Assembly: GCA_019448385.1 (NCBI GenBank)
Contig: JAGTXO010000003.1
Span: forward strand, 1,302,001 to 1,366,000
Reading direction: 5' to 3'
Source of the DNA: Diacronema lutheri
Lineage: Eukaryota > Haptophyta > Pavlovophyceae > Pavlovales > Pavlovaceae
DNA length: 64,000 nucleotides
In this document: piece by piece, positions 8,215-20,000 of the stretch
How positions within the stretch are numbered: the stretch's first letter is position 1
Layout of the letters: each line of letters begins with the position of its first letter
Translations under genes and position numbers: made by a program
The notes under the pieces: model-generated
Told to the model about the DNA's origin: nothing
What the model saw: the letters and a program-made list of their open reading frames with translations, nothing else
The model's database searches: none

Positions 8215-8937
8215 TCATTCCCGAAACGTCAGCGCTCGGCGCAAATCTGCGCCCGACGCGGCGAGTCGCAAACCACCGCCGAGGAGCTTTTCGACCGCGC
8301 GATCAAGCGCGGCGGTGTCCGCTGGAGCGACAAAGTCGATGCGCGTGTGCGCCTTGCGCGGCGGCGCACCCGGCGCGCCGGCGACGTCGACGACAATGCC
8401 CTGGCGCCTCGGCACAAAGCCGAGCGCGACGAGGGCGAGCGACAGGAGCGGCTTGTTGATCTCCTGCGTCTGCGGCGTGATATCGGCCTGCGCGCACATG
8501 CGCAGCCAAATCGCGAGCAGCACTTTGGAGAGGCCCTTGCCGCGCAAGCTCTCGTGCAGCCACATGCCGCGGAGCGCAGACGAGCTCTCGCCGCATGCGA
8601 CGAGCATGTAGCCACGCTTGCGGTGGGCCCAGCGCGAATCGTGCGCATCGGCAGCGCGATCAATGAAGAGCAGCTTGCAGCACGGCTCAAGCGGGTTCTG
8701 GTCAATCGCAAGCGCCACTTCGACGCACAGCCGGTCATCGTCGTACTGCGCGAGCTGCCAGGTCGACGTGTGGCCGCGCCCCGTCTTGGCGAGGCCGCGC
8801 AGGCATGCCGGCGAGGAGTGCACGCGCGCACGCGATGAGCTGGGCAGCGTTTGCCAATCGCGCCAGACGCTCGACGGTTGAGGTGGCCTTACCGCCGCGA
8901 GCGCGATCAACAACGTCGTGATCGTCGCGCACGCCAT
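8215..8937 (-). CDS. GNAT-family N-acetyltransferase (240 aa)
   Basis: ATG 8937-8935, stop TGA 8217-8215. The open frame continues upstream to 9180, but that part is the right arm of the inverted repeat, so the ATG at 8937 is preferred. The start MACATITTLLIALAAV is hydrophobic and may be a signal or transit peptide. The acetyl-CoA loop signature is visible at about residues 125-150: MWLHESLRGKGLSKVLL fits R/Q-x-x-G-x-G/A of GNAT motif A. The following LALVALGFVPRR matches the usual end of the fold. The substrate cannot be read from sequence. Convergent with the thioredoxin-like gene across the poly(G) tract. Confidence 0.75.
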   Translation of the reverse strand: MACATITTLLIALAAVRPPQPSSVWRDWQTLPSSSRARVHSSPACLRGLAKTGRGHTSTWQLAQYDDDRLCVEVALAIDQNPLEPCCKLLFIDRAADAHDSRWAHRKRGYMLVACGESSSALRGMWLHESLRGKGLSKVLLAIWLRMCAQADITPQTQEINKPLLSLALVALGFVPRRQGIVVDVAGAPGAPPRKAHTRIDFVAPADTAALDRAVEKLLGGGLRLAASGADLRRALTFRE

Positions 8938-8991
8938 CGTAGCAAGTTCCCCTTCCCAGTTTCCAAGTCTGCTTCTTATAACCGTTATTAC

Positions 8992-9163
8992 AACCGTTAT
9001 TATACTAACGACGCTTACAGGCGGGTCAGCAGGGGGGGCGTGCACGGGGCCGAGGCTGGACAACCGGAGCGAGCGAAAGAGAGCGCGCGCGCAACGTCGG
9101 GCCGAAGTCAGGGCGTCGACCCTGTGCACGCCGGCAGCGGAGACGGCAGGGACGGCGAGGGCG
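8992..9163 (-). repeat. Right arm of inverted repeat around two small genes
   Basis: Reverse complement partner of 7449-7612. It begins with ATACTAACGACGCTT and runs through GGGCGTCGACCCTGTGCACG to the CGGCAGGGACGGCGAGG region. The distance between outer arm ends is about 1.7 kb. Confidence 0.65.
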
Positions 9164-9860
9164 CGGCGGGGGCGTGCCAACCCCCGCCGCGCCTATCCAC
9201 CCCACGCCAGAAGGCGCACGTCGAGGTCGCGAAGCGACGGACGCATGACTCCGCCCAGCGGCCAGTCGTCGCCGTCGTGTGCACCGCCGCCCTCAGCCAG
9301 CACGGCGCGGCCCGCCACGCCACCGCGCGGCCCGCCGCCCCCGCCCGGCCCGGCGCCGCCGGGCGCCACGCCAACGAGCGTGCCCGACCACAGGGGCGGA
9401 GCGCGACGCCCACCCACCGAAGGGCACCGCGGCGCGTGCGGCGCGTGCGGAGCGATGCGCATCGCGGCCGCCCCCCGCAGAGCCCACCGATCCGCTTGCA
9501 AAGGCAGAGGCGGGAGCAGACAAAGGAGAGGTAGCCTGAAGCGCGAGACTGGGGACAATTGAGGGCATCTCACGATGCGAAGCCGCGGGGTTTGGGTTAG
9601 AAGGTGCCAGTGCGGCCCGCATGGTCCCCTCATCTCACGAACAAACGAAAGCGCAACGCGCGGACGCAGCCGATTATGGTAGGGACAAATACTTATTCAG
9701 GGTCGAGGCATGACGAACGGAGTCGAGTTCGCAGGGGCGCATCACGGGGCTGAGGCGTGACGAACGTAGCTTGCAAAAGAGCGCGCGCAGCGCAGGCCCG
9801 AAGGCAGGGCGACGATCCTGTGCACGCCGGCAGCCGGGATGGCAGGGACTTTTTCAGAGT
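9164..9860. other. Intergenic region with a third, diverged repeat copy
   Basis: No gene is supported in this stretch, although GC bias leaves several frames open. At 9740-9850 lies a diverged third copy of the inverted-repeat family (GGGGCTGAGGCGTGACGAAC, then CCTGTGCACGCCGGCAGC). A short direct repeat (GAGGCRTGACGAACG) occurs at about 9706 and 9751. Confidence 0.45.
9740..9850 (-). repeat. Third copy of the inverted-repeat family, diverged
   Basis: Same order of landmarks as 9040-9150: a GGGGCYGAGGC block, an AAGAGCGCGCGC block, then CCTGTGCACGCCGGCAGC. Identity is visibly lower than between the other two copies. It ends just past the stop codon of the WW-RRM gene. Confidence 0.5.
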
Positions 9861-10986
9861 TCAAGCGACTGACGAGCCCAACGTCACATGCAAGAATCGT
9901 CCGTCCATCCGGAACATGTTGAACGCGAGGGTTCTGCACGACGCGCGGCAGGCATCGAGGGCCCAGGCCGCGCGCGCGCGTTGCATTGACTCGGCGCACA
10001 GAGCGCGGGCGGGAGGCGCGCGCGCGCACGCGCGCGCGCGCGCTGCACCTGCGCGCAGCGATCGATTCGGTAAATTCGATGAGCGCGCGCGCGCCTCGCG
10101 CGCCGGAGAGGTCCTCGATTCGCACCCACCAGAAGTCTCCGCGACAGAGCGCGAAAAGCTTGGATAGGCCCGTGTTATCGATGCCGGCGGGCAGGTTGGT
10201 GACGGTGACGCACCGGCTCTCGCGCGCGAGGAGCTCCATCCGCCGCACCCGCTCCACGTCCTCTACGGCCTCAAGCGGCACGGTCCAGCCGCGGAACGCA
10301 CCGCCGAGCACCGCGCTCCCGTCACCGCGCAGCGCGTCGCGCGCGTTGGCGTCGACGACGCGAATGAGCGCGCAGCGCGTGTTGTCGTTGTCCACGAAAA
10401 TGGTGAAGGCGAGCACGAGCGACTCCCACGCCTCACCGCCCAGCGTCTCAGCGAGCGCGTCTTCGAGCGCGCCGTCGGCGCCGTCGGCGGGCAGCTCGGT
10501 CGCAACGAGGTAGCGCTGGCGCGAGTGCTGAGCTTCCTTGCGCGCGCGCGCGACCTCGGCCTCGTACAGCGCGCGAAAGCGGACGTAATTTGGGTGCGCG
10601 TCCGAGACCTCGCCCGACACGTGCTCCCAGAAGAGCTTCCCGCCCTCGTCCTCGAGCTCCTCCCACTCGGCGGGCAGCTTGGTCGCGGCGGCGTCCGCAC
10701 CAATCCAACGGAACTGGGGCTCGTCGGGCGGGATGCCAAGCCATTCGAGGAATTCGTCGACGACGCTCTCGCTTGTCGAGTGCGCGTCGTCCTGCACCTC
10801 GTCGTCGTACCCTTTCTCGACCCGGTCGTGCGCGCCGCCCGTCACCTCGATCGCAGGCACCGATTGCTGCGCGTACTCTGACGGCGTCCGCGCGTGCCGT
10901 TCGCCCATCCGGCGCATGAACCGCCCCATGCGCCCCGCTGGCCGGCCGCCCGACGAGCGCTCGGGCGTCGCCCTCCGGCGGAACAT
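9861..10986 (-). CDS. WW domain (CEP164-like) plus two RRM-like domains (336 aa, 2 exons)
   Basis: ATG 10986-10984. Exon 1 is 10986-10049, intron 9934-10048 (GTGCAG to GTGCAG, phase 2), exon 2 is 9933-9861 ending TGA. Splicing replaces a meaningless tail with RTLAFNMFRMDGRFLHVTLG, which completes the second RRM, so the join is well supported. Residues about 75-150 match the extended CEP164-type WW region: EFLEWLGIPPDEPQFRWIG, LPAEWEELEDEGGKLFWEHV and a following helix RFRALYEAEV. Two RRM-like folds follow (start RYLVATELPADG; second CVTVTNLPAGIDNTGLSKLF). RRMs suggest RNA binding and the WW region suggests a centriole or RNA-processing link; the combination is unusual. The start codon is 58 bp from that of the giant gene. 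Confidence 0.75.
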
Positions 10987-11044
10987 GACGCCCCCGGTAT
11001 AACGACCACGTGTTTTTTAAAACTCGAATGGCCCGCGCGTAACG
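10987..11044. promoter_or_regulatory. 58-bp divergent spacer between start codons
   Basis: The only sequence between the WW-RRM gene (-) and the giant IQ/Sfi1-like gene (+). It contains an AT-rich patch (GTTTTTTAAAACTCGAATGG) unlike its GC-rich flanks, a plausible core-promoter or 5' UTR element for one or both genes. Confidence 0.45.
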
Positions 11045-14000
11045 ATGGGCGGAGCAGCGGATAGGGATGACCGGCTCGGGCTGCGCGAGGTCATCGAGCA
11101 CACGGCGCAGCGAATGGCGGCGCTGGAGCAGCAGATGCGCACGGCTAACCCGCAGCTTGCCACGCAGGTGCGCACTGGCGCGCGCGTGCGCCGCGCGCGC
11201 GCGCGGCTCGGCACACCGCTGAGCGCGCTGCGCGTGTGCGCGCGCGTGCCGCGCGTCGCCGCGCCGCGCAGTTCTTGGCGCCGCGCGCGGCGTCGCAGCA
11301 GGAGCTGCGCGCCGTGGGACGGCTTCGCCCGCCGCTTGCGCAGACGCCCTTCGCCGAGCTCGCAGTACGCCGCGACATGGAGGCGCGCGGCGTGCTCCGG
11401 CCGCGCCGGCGGCTGTCGGACGGCGCGCCGCCGAAATCGCTCATCGGCGTGTCGGCGCTGGCGCAGGCGCGTGCGGCCTCGCGCGGTGGGCTGGTCGGCG
11501 CGCTTGACGGCTTGAGCCCAAGCACGCCCGGCAGCTCGGCCAGCGCGTCGCTGCGCGCGCCAGGCGACTCGCCGTTTTGCGCGCCGGTCAGCGGTTCGTG
11601 GGCCGCGTGCCGCGCCTTGACGCCCGGCAGCGCGCACGGCGGCGTAGGTGCGGCGCTGTGCGCCGCGCCCACCGGCCTGGCGGGCTGGACGGCCAATTTG
11701 TGCATGACCGACGGCGCTGGGCTCCGAGCGCTGCGGCATAGCGCGAGCGTCGACGCGCTCGATGGCGAAACGGGCCACGCGCGCCGTTTCGACTCGATCG
11801 CTACGCAGTTGCACTCCGTGGGCGCCGAGCTGCGCGAGCGCCGGCGCGCGTCGACCGTCGCGCTACTCGAGTCACGCACCGCGTCCACCGAGGGCGGAGC
11901 GTGCGCCGCCGCAGCCGCCGCCGCGGCGGTCGCGGCGCTCGGCGGCGCGTCGCTCCCGCAGATTCGACCGGTCGGCGCGGCGACCTGCGCGACGGGCGCG
12001 CCGCAGCGCGCGAGCGTGCGCGCCGCGTGGGCGAATGGCGCTGTGACGGGGGCGGGCGAGCTGCGCGCCGTCGCAGCCGCGCCGCCGCCGCCGCCCGTCC
12101 TGCTGCCGCGCACGGCGGGCGGCACGGCGGTCGTGCGCGGCGCGCGCCGACACCCTCTCGCCGACGAGGCGGTCGACGCGGCGCTCGCGCGCTCGTCGGA
12201 CGAGTTCGTCGCGCAGTTCAAGCGCGCGGCGCGGCTGGTGCCCGCGGCGATCATCGTGCAGCGCCACTGGCGCGACTTGCGCCAGCCGCGCCGCATCCGC
12301 GACGCAGTTCTGCTCCGCCGCGAGATCCTGCGCGCAACGCTCGGCCCATGGCGGGCGGTCGTCCGCGCGGAGGCTCTCGGCCGGTGCGCGCTGCCGCGCC
12401 GTATCCTGCGCTCGTGGAGTCGTGCGCTCAACGAGTCGCGCATGCTCTTCCGCGAGCTCGCGAGCTGCCTTTCCGCGCGCGTGATCGGCACGTCTTCCGG
12501 ATATCGGATCTGGCGCGCGGCGCTCGAGGCGCGCGCCGTTGCCAAGCGTCGGGCGCTCTTCACGATGGGCGCGTCCGAGCGCGCGCGCCAGCCCGAGGTC
12601 GTCGCGCAGGGCGAGCTCGGGCTCGAGACGATCCTGCGCGCGGCGCTGCGCCAGAACCTCTTCGTCGCGGCGACGCGCGCGTGGCGCGCGCTCGCGCGCA
12701 GCGGCATGGCGCGTCGCGCGGCAGGCGCGACGCTGATCGTCGCGGTCGGGCGCAAATTTCACACGACCAACCTGGCGCGCTGGCCAGCCGAGACCGCGGC
12801 GCTCTGCTACGCGATGTGGCACCGGTACGCGAGGACGCGCGCGGCCGGGCGGCGCGGCCTGCCCGTGCCGCACTTCCGCGGGGAGGCCGTCTGGCAATGG
12901 GACCGTTGGGAAGGTCTGCGCGCGCAGCAGATGGAGAAGGCCGCCGCGGCGGCCGAGCGGTTTGGCCGCGCGCTCTGCCGACGCGTGCTCCGCCATTGGC
13001 GCGGCACGCGCGAGCGGCGGCTCTACCTCGAGGCGACGACGGCGCGCATCACTGCACACGCCATCAGCGTCGTGTGCGAGCCCGTCTTCGCCGGCTGGGC
13101 GGCGTACGCGACGATGCGCCGGTCGCGGCGCGGCTTCACGCGCGTCATGCTGCACGCGTGGCACGGCTGGGCGATGCGCTCCGCGGGCGCGTCGCGCAGC
13201 GCGGACGTGATGGCAGGTTCGCGTGCGCTCGAGCTGCAACGCGTAACGCTGCGCGCGCTTGCCGGTCACACGCGTTACAGGCACGCGCTGCGCGCGGCCG
13301 GCGTCGACGAGCTGCGCGCGTCCGCCGCGGCCGGCGCGATGGCGACCGCGTGCGCGATCGCCGCGGCGGATCAGCCGTCGCACCGCGTCACGTTCGCGCT
13401 GTGCTGGCGCGCGTGGGCGCGGCGCGGGCGTGGTGTGCTTCGCCTGCGCCGCTTTGCGCTCTGGCACCACGCCGCGTACGAGCGCGCGCTGCTCGAGGCC
13501 GTCGTCGCGTGCTGGCGCACCGTCCTCTTCATCGACCTGCAGCTGACCGACGGCGACGCGGTCGCGACGTTTGGCGACGGCGCGGCGAGCCGTTTCGGCA
13601 CGGACGAGCAGGTGACGCTGCGAATGCTCTCGAACATTCGCCGCCAGTCCGATGCGCTGCTTCCCGCGCACGTCGCGCAGCGGCGCGAGCACGCGCTGCG
13701 CGCGTTGCGCTTCCCGCCAAAACGGGCGGACGCGCTCGCGAGCTGGCGCGCGATCGACGGCGCGCCGGGCGACGGCACGCCGCCGCAGTGCCCGGCACAG
13801 CTAGCGCAGGTCGTCGCGCCCGACGACGACAGCGCGCGCGAGTGGCTGCGCGGCGCTAAAAGCGTAGCGCGCGCGCGCGATAGGCTGCGCCGCGCTGCGC
13901 TGCACGCGCGCGCGCTCGTCGCGCTGAGCGGCGAAGGCTCGGCCGTTGCGGACGGCGCAGACGCGAGCGCGCTCGGCGCGGCCGGCATCGCGATGCCCAG

Positions 14001-17000
14001 CAAGGCGACGTGGGACCATGCGCTCGCGCTCGCCGACGCCGAGCCGACGGACCCTGACGACTCTGAGGCGCGCTCGCTCGGCGTGCCTGCGCCCGCCGCG
14101 CCGCGCGGCCGCGCCGCGGCCGACGGCTCGCCCGCGCGCGTGCGGCTCCGCGCGCTGTACGAGCGCGCGCGGTTGCGTGCGCTCGTGGCGCTCGGCGCGG
14201 TCTCGGGCCGCGCCGACGCGCTGCTCTTCTCACGCCTCGTCTCGCTCGCCACCGCGGACGCGTGGGCTGGCGACGACGACGCGATGAGTCGCGGCGCGCA
14301 GACGGGGCACGCGCCCGCGCTCCTCAAGCGGCGCGGCGGGATCGCGGCAGCGCGGCGCGCGCTCGACGACGCGGCGGCGGTGGCGGCTGCTGCTGCCGCG
14401 GGTGGCGCGTCCGGCGCGTCCGGTGGTGACGGCGACGGCGAGGAATTGCACGCCTTGCGCGCGCGCGCAGCGCTCGGCGCGTGGCGGCTGCGCGCGCGCC
14501 ACGGCCTGCGCGCGGGCGACGAGGCGTATAGCAGACGCCTCCGCGATCTGCTCGCCGTGCAAGCGCGCGGCAGCGCGGAGCGCACGGCGGCGCGCGCGAC
14601 GCACGCCGCGCGCACCTTTGCGCTCGAGCTCCGCGCGCAGGAGCGCGAGTACATGCTCCAGCTCTCGCGCACCGTGCCGGCGTTCGCAGCGTCGGCTGCA
14701 CGCCTCACCTCCTCGAGCCACGGCCGTGGCCACGAGCGCGAGCGCTCGGCGCTGCGTACCGCCACGCCGCCGGGCGCGCGTGGACGGCGGGTGAGTCTCA
14801 GCGCGCACACGCTCGCCGAGATCGACGCCAGGGAGGGCGGCGGCGGGAGCAAGGCTGACGCGCGCGCGCGCACGCCCTCGGGCGCAAGCGTGCGCGCGGA
14901 CGCGGGCGCGGGCGCGCCTGATGCCTTGGCGGCTGTGGCGGGCGACGGCTGGTACAGTGAGTCCGCATCAGATTCGTCCATGGAGTCGGACGTCGCCGCC
15001 GAGCGCGAGGCCGCGCGCGCGCGCCGGCGCACGTTTGACGACGACCGGCATGCGACGCGCGATGTGCTTCGCATGGCGCTGTCGTCGCACGCGCCCGGCT
15101 CGGCGGCAGGCGAGAGCCTGCTCCCGGTGGCGCGCGCGGACGCGCGCGCGCTCCTCGGCAACGTGCCCGCGCCCGAATTGCTCGAGACGCGCGCGGCGCT
15201 CGTGCACGCGACGCACACCCGGCTACGCGACGACGGGCCGCGCGCGCGCGCGTTGCTTGCCGGTGGCCTCGGCCCTGGCGGGCTTGGCGGGCGCGGCGCG
15301 CCGTCCGTCGCGGACACCGCGGCGGCAGAGCGGCTGCGCGCGATGGCGGCCGTCGTGCTGCACGCGCCGATCATCACGTCGCTCCTCCTCTGGCGCGTCG
15401 AGGCGCACGCGCGAACCGACGGCCGCGCGGACGCGCGCGCCGCCGCCGCCGCCACCGCCGCCTTCGGCGCCGGCCGAGGCGGCGACGCGTCCGCGCAGCC
15501 GCCGAGTGGCGCGCGGCGCGCGACGCCTGCGCTGCCCACCGCGCGCACGCTGCTCGACGACGCGCGCAAGTCCGGCCTGCAGCCAATAGCGGCGTTGCGC
15601 GCGCTGCTTGAGGCGCTCAGCGCGCGCGAGCGCGCCGACCATGAGGCGACGCGCGCCGCAGATCCGACCGACGCGCCTGGAGCAGCGCGTGCGCCGAGCG
15701 CACGCCGCGCCGAGGCGGCCGAGGCGGGCGACGAGCTCGGTGCGGCAGCGACGGAGCGCGTCGAGGTCGAACGGGCAGCCGCGGCCGAGCGCCGTCTCCA
15801 GGACGAGACGTCTGAAGTTCTGCGCGCGTGCCTCGCCGCGCTCGAGCAGGCGGCAAGCGCCGCCGCGAGCGACACAGGTCGGTTAGGAGCGCGCCCGCCG
15901 AGCCAGAAGAGCGGGCAGACGCTCATGGACGCGGTGCGCGCGGAGCAGCACGCGGCCGAGCGCGCGCGCGCCACGCTTGCGCTCTCGCGCCTCGCGCCCT
16001 CGTCAGATGTCGCGCTGGGCGCCGGCGGTGGTGACGCGGGCGCTCAAACGATCGCTGCGCAGCCTCAGCCATCGTGCGCGACCAGCGCCCGCTCGTGCGC
16101 GTCCGCGCGCTTGGCGGACCCGTCCGACGCGTGGCCGGAGGCGTCCGTTGACGACGACGCGGCCAACGCGGCGCTGCTGATCGCCGCCGACTGCCGGCTC
16201 GACGGCGACGCGGCGAGCGCGGCGCTCGCCAGCGCGGCGGCGGACGGCCGCGCGTCCGGCGCCGATCCGAACGGGCTGCTTGCGCAGTGGAGCGCGCGCG
16301 CGGGCTCAGTCATCAGCCAGTTTGGCGGTGCGCACGGCGGCGGCGGCACGGGCGCGGGCGTGGCGTCCGGGGCGGCCGACGCGCGCGCCGACGGTGGCGC
16401 GCGCGTGCCGCTGCTTCGCTCGCTCGGCCAAGTTTCTCGGATACTTCCGTGGTGGGGCAGCGGTGCGCACGGCGATGAGGGCGCGCCCATCGAAGTGGTG
16501 CCCGCCGCCTGGCTACGCCGCGCTGCGCGCGCGACCGCTGCGGACGCGATCGCCGCCGCGGCGAACGCGGCCGCGGGCGGCGCGGCCAAGGGCGAGTACG
16601 GCACGCGCGATGGCGAGGTGGCCGCGACGGTCGGGCAGGACCCCTATTTCAACCTGTCCGCTGCGCTCCGGCTCTCGCTGCTCGAGGGTACGTACGCGCT
16701 CGTCGCCGAGGCGAACGTCGTCGCGATCACGAAGGAGGAGCGCGAGCGCAAGGCCACGCGACTGTCAGCAAAAGTTGTTGAGAGCGTTCGCCGGAGGCAC
16801 CGCTTTGATGAGGACGCGGACGCGGACGAAGGTGCCGAGCTCGTGCCGCCGACAGATGCTGCGCTCGCGTCGGACGAGGCGGGGCGCGCGGCGGACGAGC
16901 ACAGCGTGCCGCTGCCCCTCCCTCCGGAGCCGCCGCTGCGTGCGTCCGACTCGGAGATGGAGGCGGTGCGGCTCGCGCTGGCCGAGGCGGCGTTCGCGGA

Positions 17001-20000
17001 CGAGTACGAGGCCGCGTCGCTCGCGGCGCACAGCTTGGCCTCGGAGATGGAGAGCACGTCCGCAGCGGCGGCCAAGGCCGAGAGCAGGACGTCGCGCAAG
17101 GACGCGGCGCGGCTGCGCGTGCAGGACCGCGAGGCGATCGAGCAGATGGTCAAATTCAAAAAGGCGGGCGTGCGCGCGGTTGGCGGCGCTTCGCTCGATT
17201 TGGACAAGTCCACGTACGTCCACCCAAAGGGCGCGCTTGCCGCGGCCGCGGCGGGGCGTGCGGCGCTCGGCCCGTCGGGGTCGGGCGGCGAGACCGAGTC
17301 CGACAGACGGCGCAGCGGCGCGCATGTCACCTCCTTCGCCGAGCGCACATCGTCGCGCGCGCCAGGCAGCGCGGGGAGTGGGTCCGCGCGCGACGCGGCC
17401 GCGAGACGCGCGGCGGCGGCGCGCGCGGCGGTCGCGTCGGCAGATCAAGCGCTTGCGCGAGCGCGCGCGCGCGGCGCGAGCGGCGCAGAGCTCGCGAGGC
17501 TCGACGCCGCGCGCGTCGAGGCGGCGGTGACCGAGCTTGCGCTCGCGCGGGCGCAGAGCGCCGATTCTCAGAGCGCGTCCAGTGCGTCCGGTGCGATGCT
17601 CCGCCCGTCGTCGTTCGACAGCGACGGCGCGGCCTGCACGGCCTGCGCGGCCGGCGCGGCCGGCGCGGCTGGCGCGGCTGGCGCGGCCGGCGCGGGCGCG
17701 CTGCGGCCGTCGTTGCTCAACGAGGTGCCCGCCGGCACCGCTTGGCCCGGGGAGGGTGCGCAGTGCGTCACGGACGCGTCGCGCTGTTCGCTGCCCACGC
17801 CAGCGTACGGCTCCGAGCCAGGCGGCGGGCCCGGGCTGCCATCACCAGACAGCAGCTACTCGAGGCGCAGCGTGCCCACGCATGGCGGCTCCGAGCCACG
17901 CGCGAGCTCGGCCGCGCTCGGCTCGCGCTCCGCCGTCTCGACGCTCGCGTCTGAGTCGGTGCGGCGGCCAGCGTCTGCGTCGGCGAGCGGTGGCAATGGT
18001 TGGCTTCTTGCGCTTGCCCTCGCACGCAGCTCGCCGCGCGCCGGCGGCTCGCAGGCGGACGAGCAGAATGGAGCGGGTGGGCTCGCCGAGCCGCTCGTTT
18101 TGCGCATGCGCAGCATCAGCTCGGAAAGCGGGCGCGCGGCGCACGGGCGACGCGGCGAGTCGGGCGCGGCTCGTGACGGTGATGAGGCGGGAGGGGAGGC
18201 GTTCTTGTCCGCTCCGCCGCTCGACGCTCTGGACGGCACCCTCGACTCGCGCGTTGCGCATGGTGATGGCGAGGAGCACGCAAGAGTGGAAGGCGGGCGC
18301 CCGCGCGACGCGGCCGTGCCGCGCGGCGCGCCGGCCAGCGCCGGTGACGGCGCGCGGCGCCCGCCGTGGGCGACGGCCGACGCAAGCGACGGCGAGCGGC
18401 TCCCGCGCCGCGCGATGGCGGCGTCGCTTCTCGGAGCACAGGGCCAGCTGAGCCTCGCAATGCCCCTCGTGATGGCGAGCGTGCAGGCGACAGCCGCTCG
18501 CAAGGCGATTGCCGCGGATCTGGCAACGATGGCTGCCAATCAGCGCAGCGCTGAGCGCGCGGGCGCGGGCGGGCGAGCGGCCGGCGACGGCGCAGCAGGC
18601 GCGCTCGACGATGGCGGCGGCAGCGACCACGGCAGCGGCGACGATGGCGGCGGCAGCGAGTCCATTGGCGAACTGCCCGATCGCTTGCAGACGAAGGGCG
18701 TGCGCTTGTCCAACGCGCGCTCTGCGACGCGCGAATCGCCGGGCGGTTCAACGCCGGCGTCGCCGAACCTGAGCGATGGCGGCTCGAGGCGCGTCTCGCG
18801 GCACGCGGCACACCCTCGCGGGGCGCGATCAGCAGGGCAGATCACACGCGAGCCATCGAGCTGCTCGACGCCAGGTGGCGCGCCATGCTGTACGCGCGAG
18901 TCGTCGACGTGGTCACTGTACAGCGGCGCGTGTGTGGACGGCGGCGGAACGTCGTCGCGGTGCAGCACGCCGCTGGCAGGTGGGAGGTTGCGCACGCCGA
19001 AGAGCGCGCGACTTGGCGCGGTCGGCTGCGCGGCGGTAACGGCCGTCGCGGTCGCGCAAGGGTACAGCCGGTCGGCGCGCTCGGACGCTTCCGATCGCAT
19101 GTCGGACTGGGTGTCGGAAGCCAACTTGGATGCGGCCGACGACGACGACGACCTGGACGGCGGCGCGAGCGCGGCGAGCGGCGTTGGCGCCGTCGGAGCG
19201 CGGCTGCTGCCCGACGCGCCGCCCGGCTGCGTCGCGCCGTTGTCCGTCGTCGCACCCGACGGCTCGTCCGAGCCGTTCACCGTGCAGTCCATCTCCGCGC
19301 CCGCCGCGAACGCGCTGACCATCACCGGTCGCGCGCGCCGGCGGATGCGCGCCGAGGTGCACCGCGCGCGGCGTGGCGACGATTCGTTGGGCGAGGGCGA
19401 CGCGCTCGCGCCCGGCCGCTTTGACGTGGCGCGGATCGTGCGCGAGGCGGACACGGGCCTGGGCGTGATCAGCGGCAAGGACATGTCCGACACGATCGCG
19501 GCCGTGCACGCCATCCTCGGGCGCGGCGCGCGAAAGAAGACGGACGTCGACTTGGTCGCGCGCAACATCCGCGAGGCGGAGATTGCCGAGGCCAAGGCGG
19601 ACGCCGAGCGGGTGAAGGCGGAGACGGCGGCCAAGGTTGCCGCGTCGAGCGCGGCGCACGCCGCCGGGCTCGGCAGGCGCGACGGTGCGGCGGGCGAGGC
19701 GGCGGCGTCTACGAGCGCGCCCGCCTCCGATCGCCCGGCGGGGGCCGAGCGCGCGGCCGGCGGAGCCAACGATGGCAATGGCGGCGCGGGCCCGCGCGCG
19801 CGCGGCGCGGGCGCGGGCGCGCGCAACGCGGGCGCGCTCCGCACCACCAAGATGAGCGCGCCCAAGGGCGACCACGTGGCGAAGGGGCCGACGCGCGGCG
19901 CGGTGCATAAGGACGCCGAGCGCGAGGCGCGCGAGAAGCGCGTCACGCGCATCCTGAACGAACTCGACGATATGTCGGGATCTGAGGGCAGCGGCGTTGG

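Noticed and set aside
8215-9180. A longer GNAT protein starting at 9180
   Set aside because: The extra 81 residues come from the inverted-repeat arm and have no ATG start; the ATG at 8937 fits.
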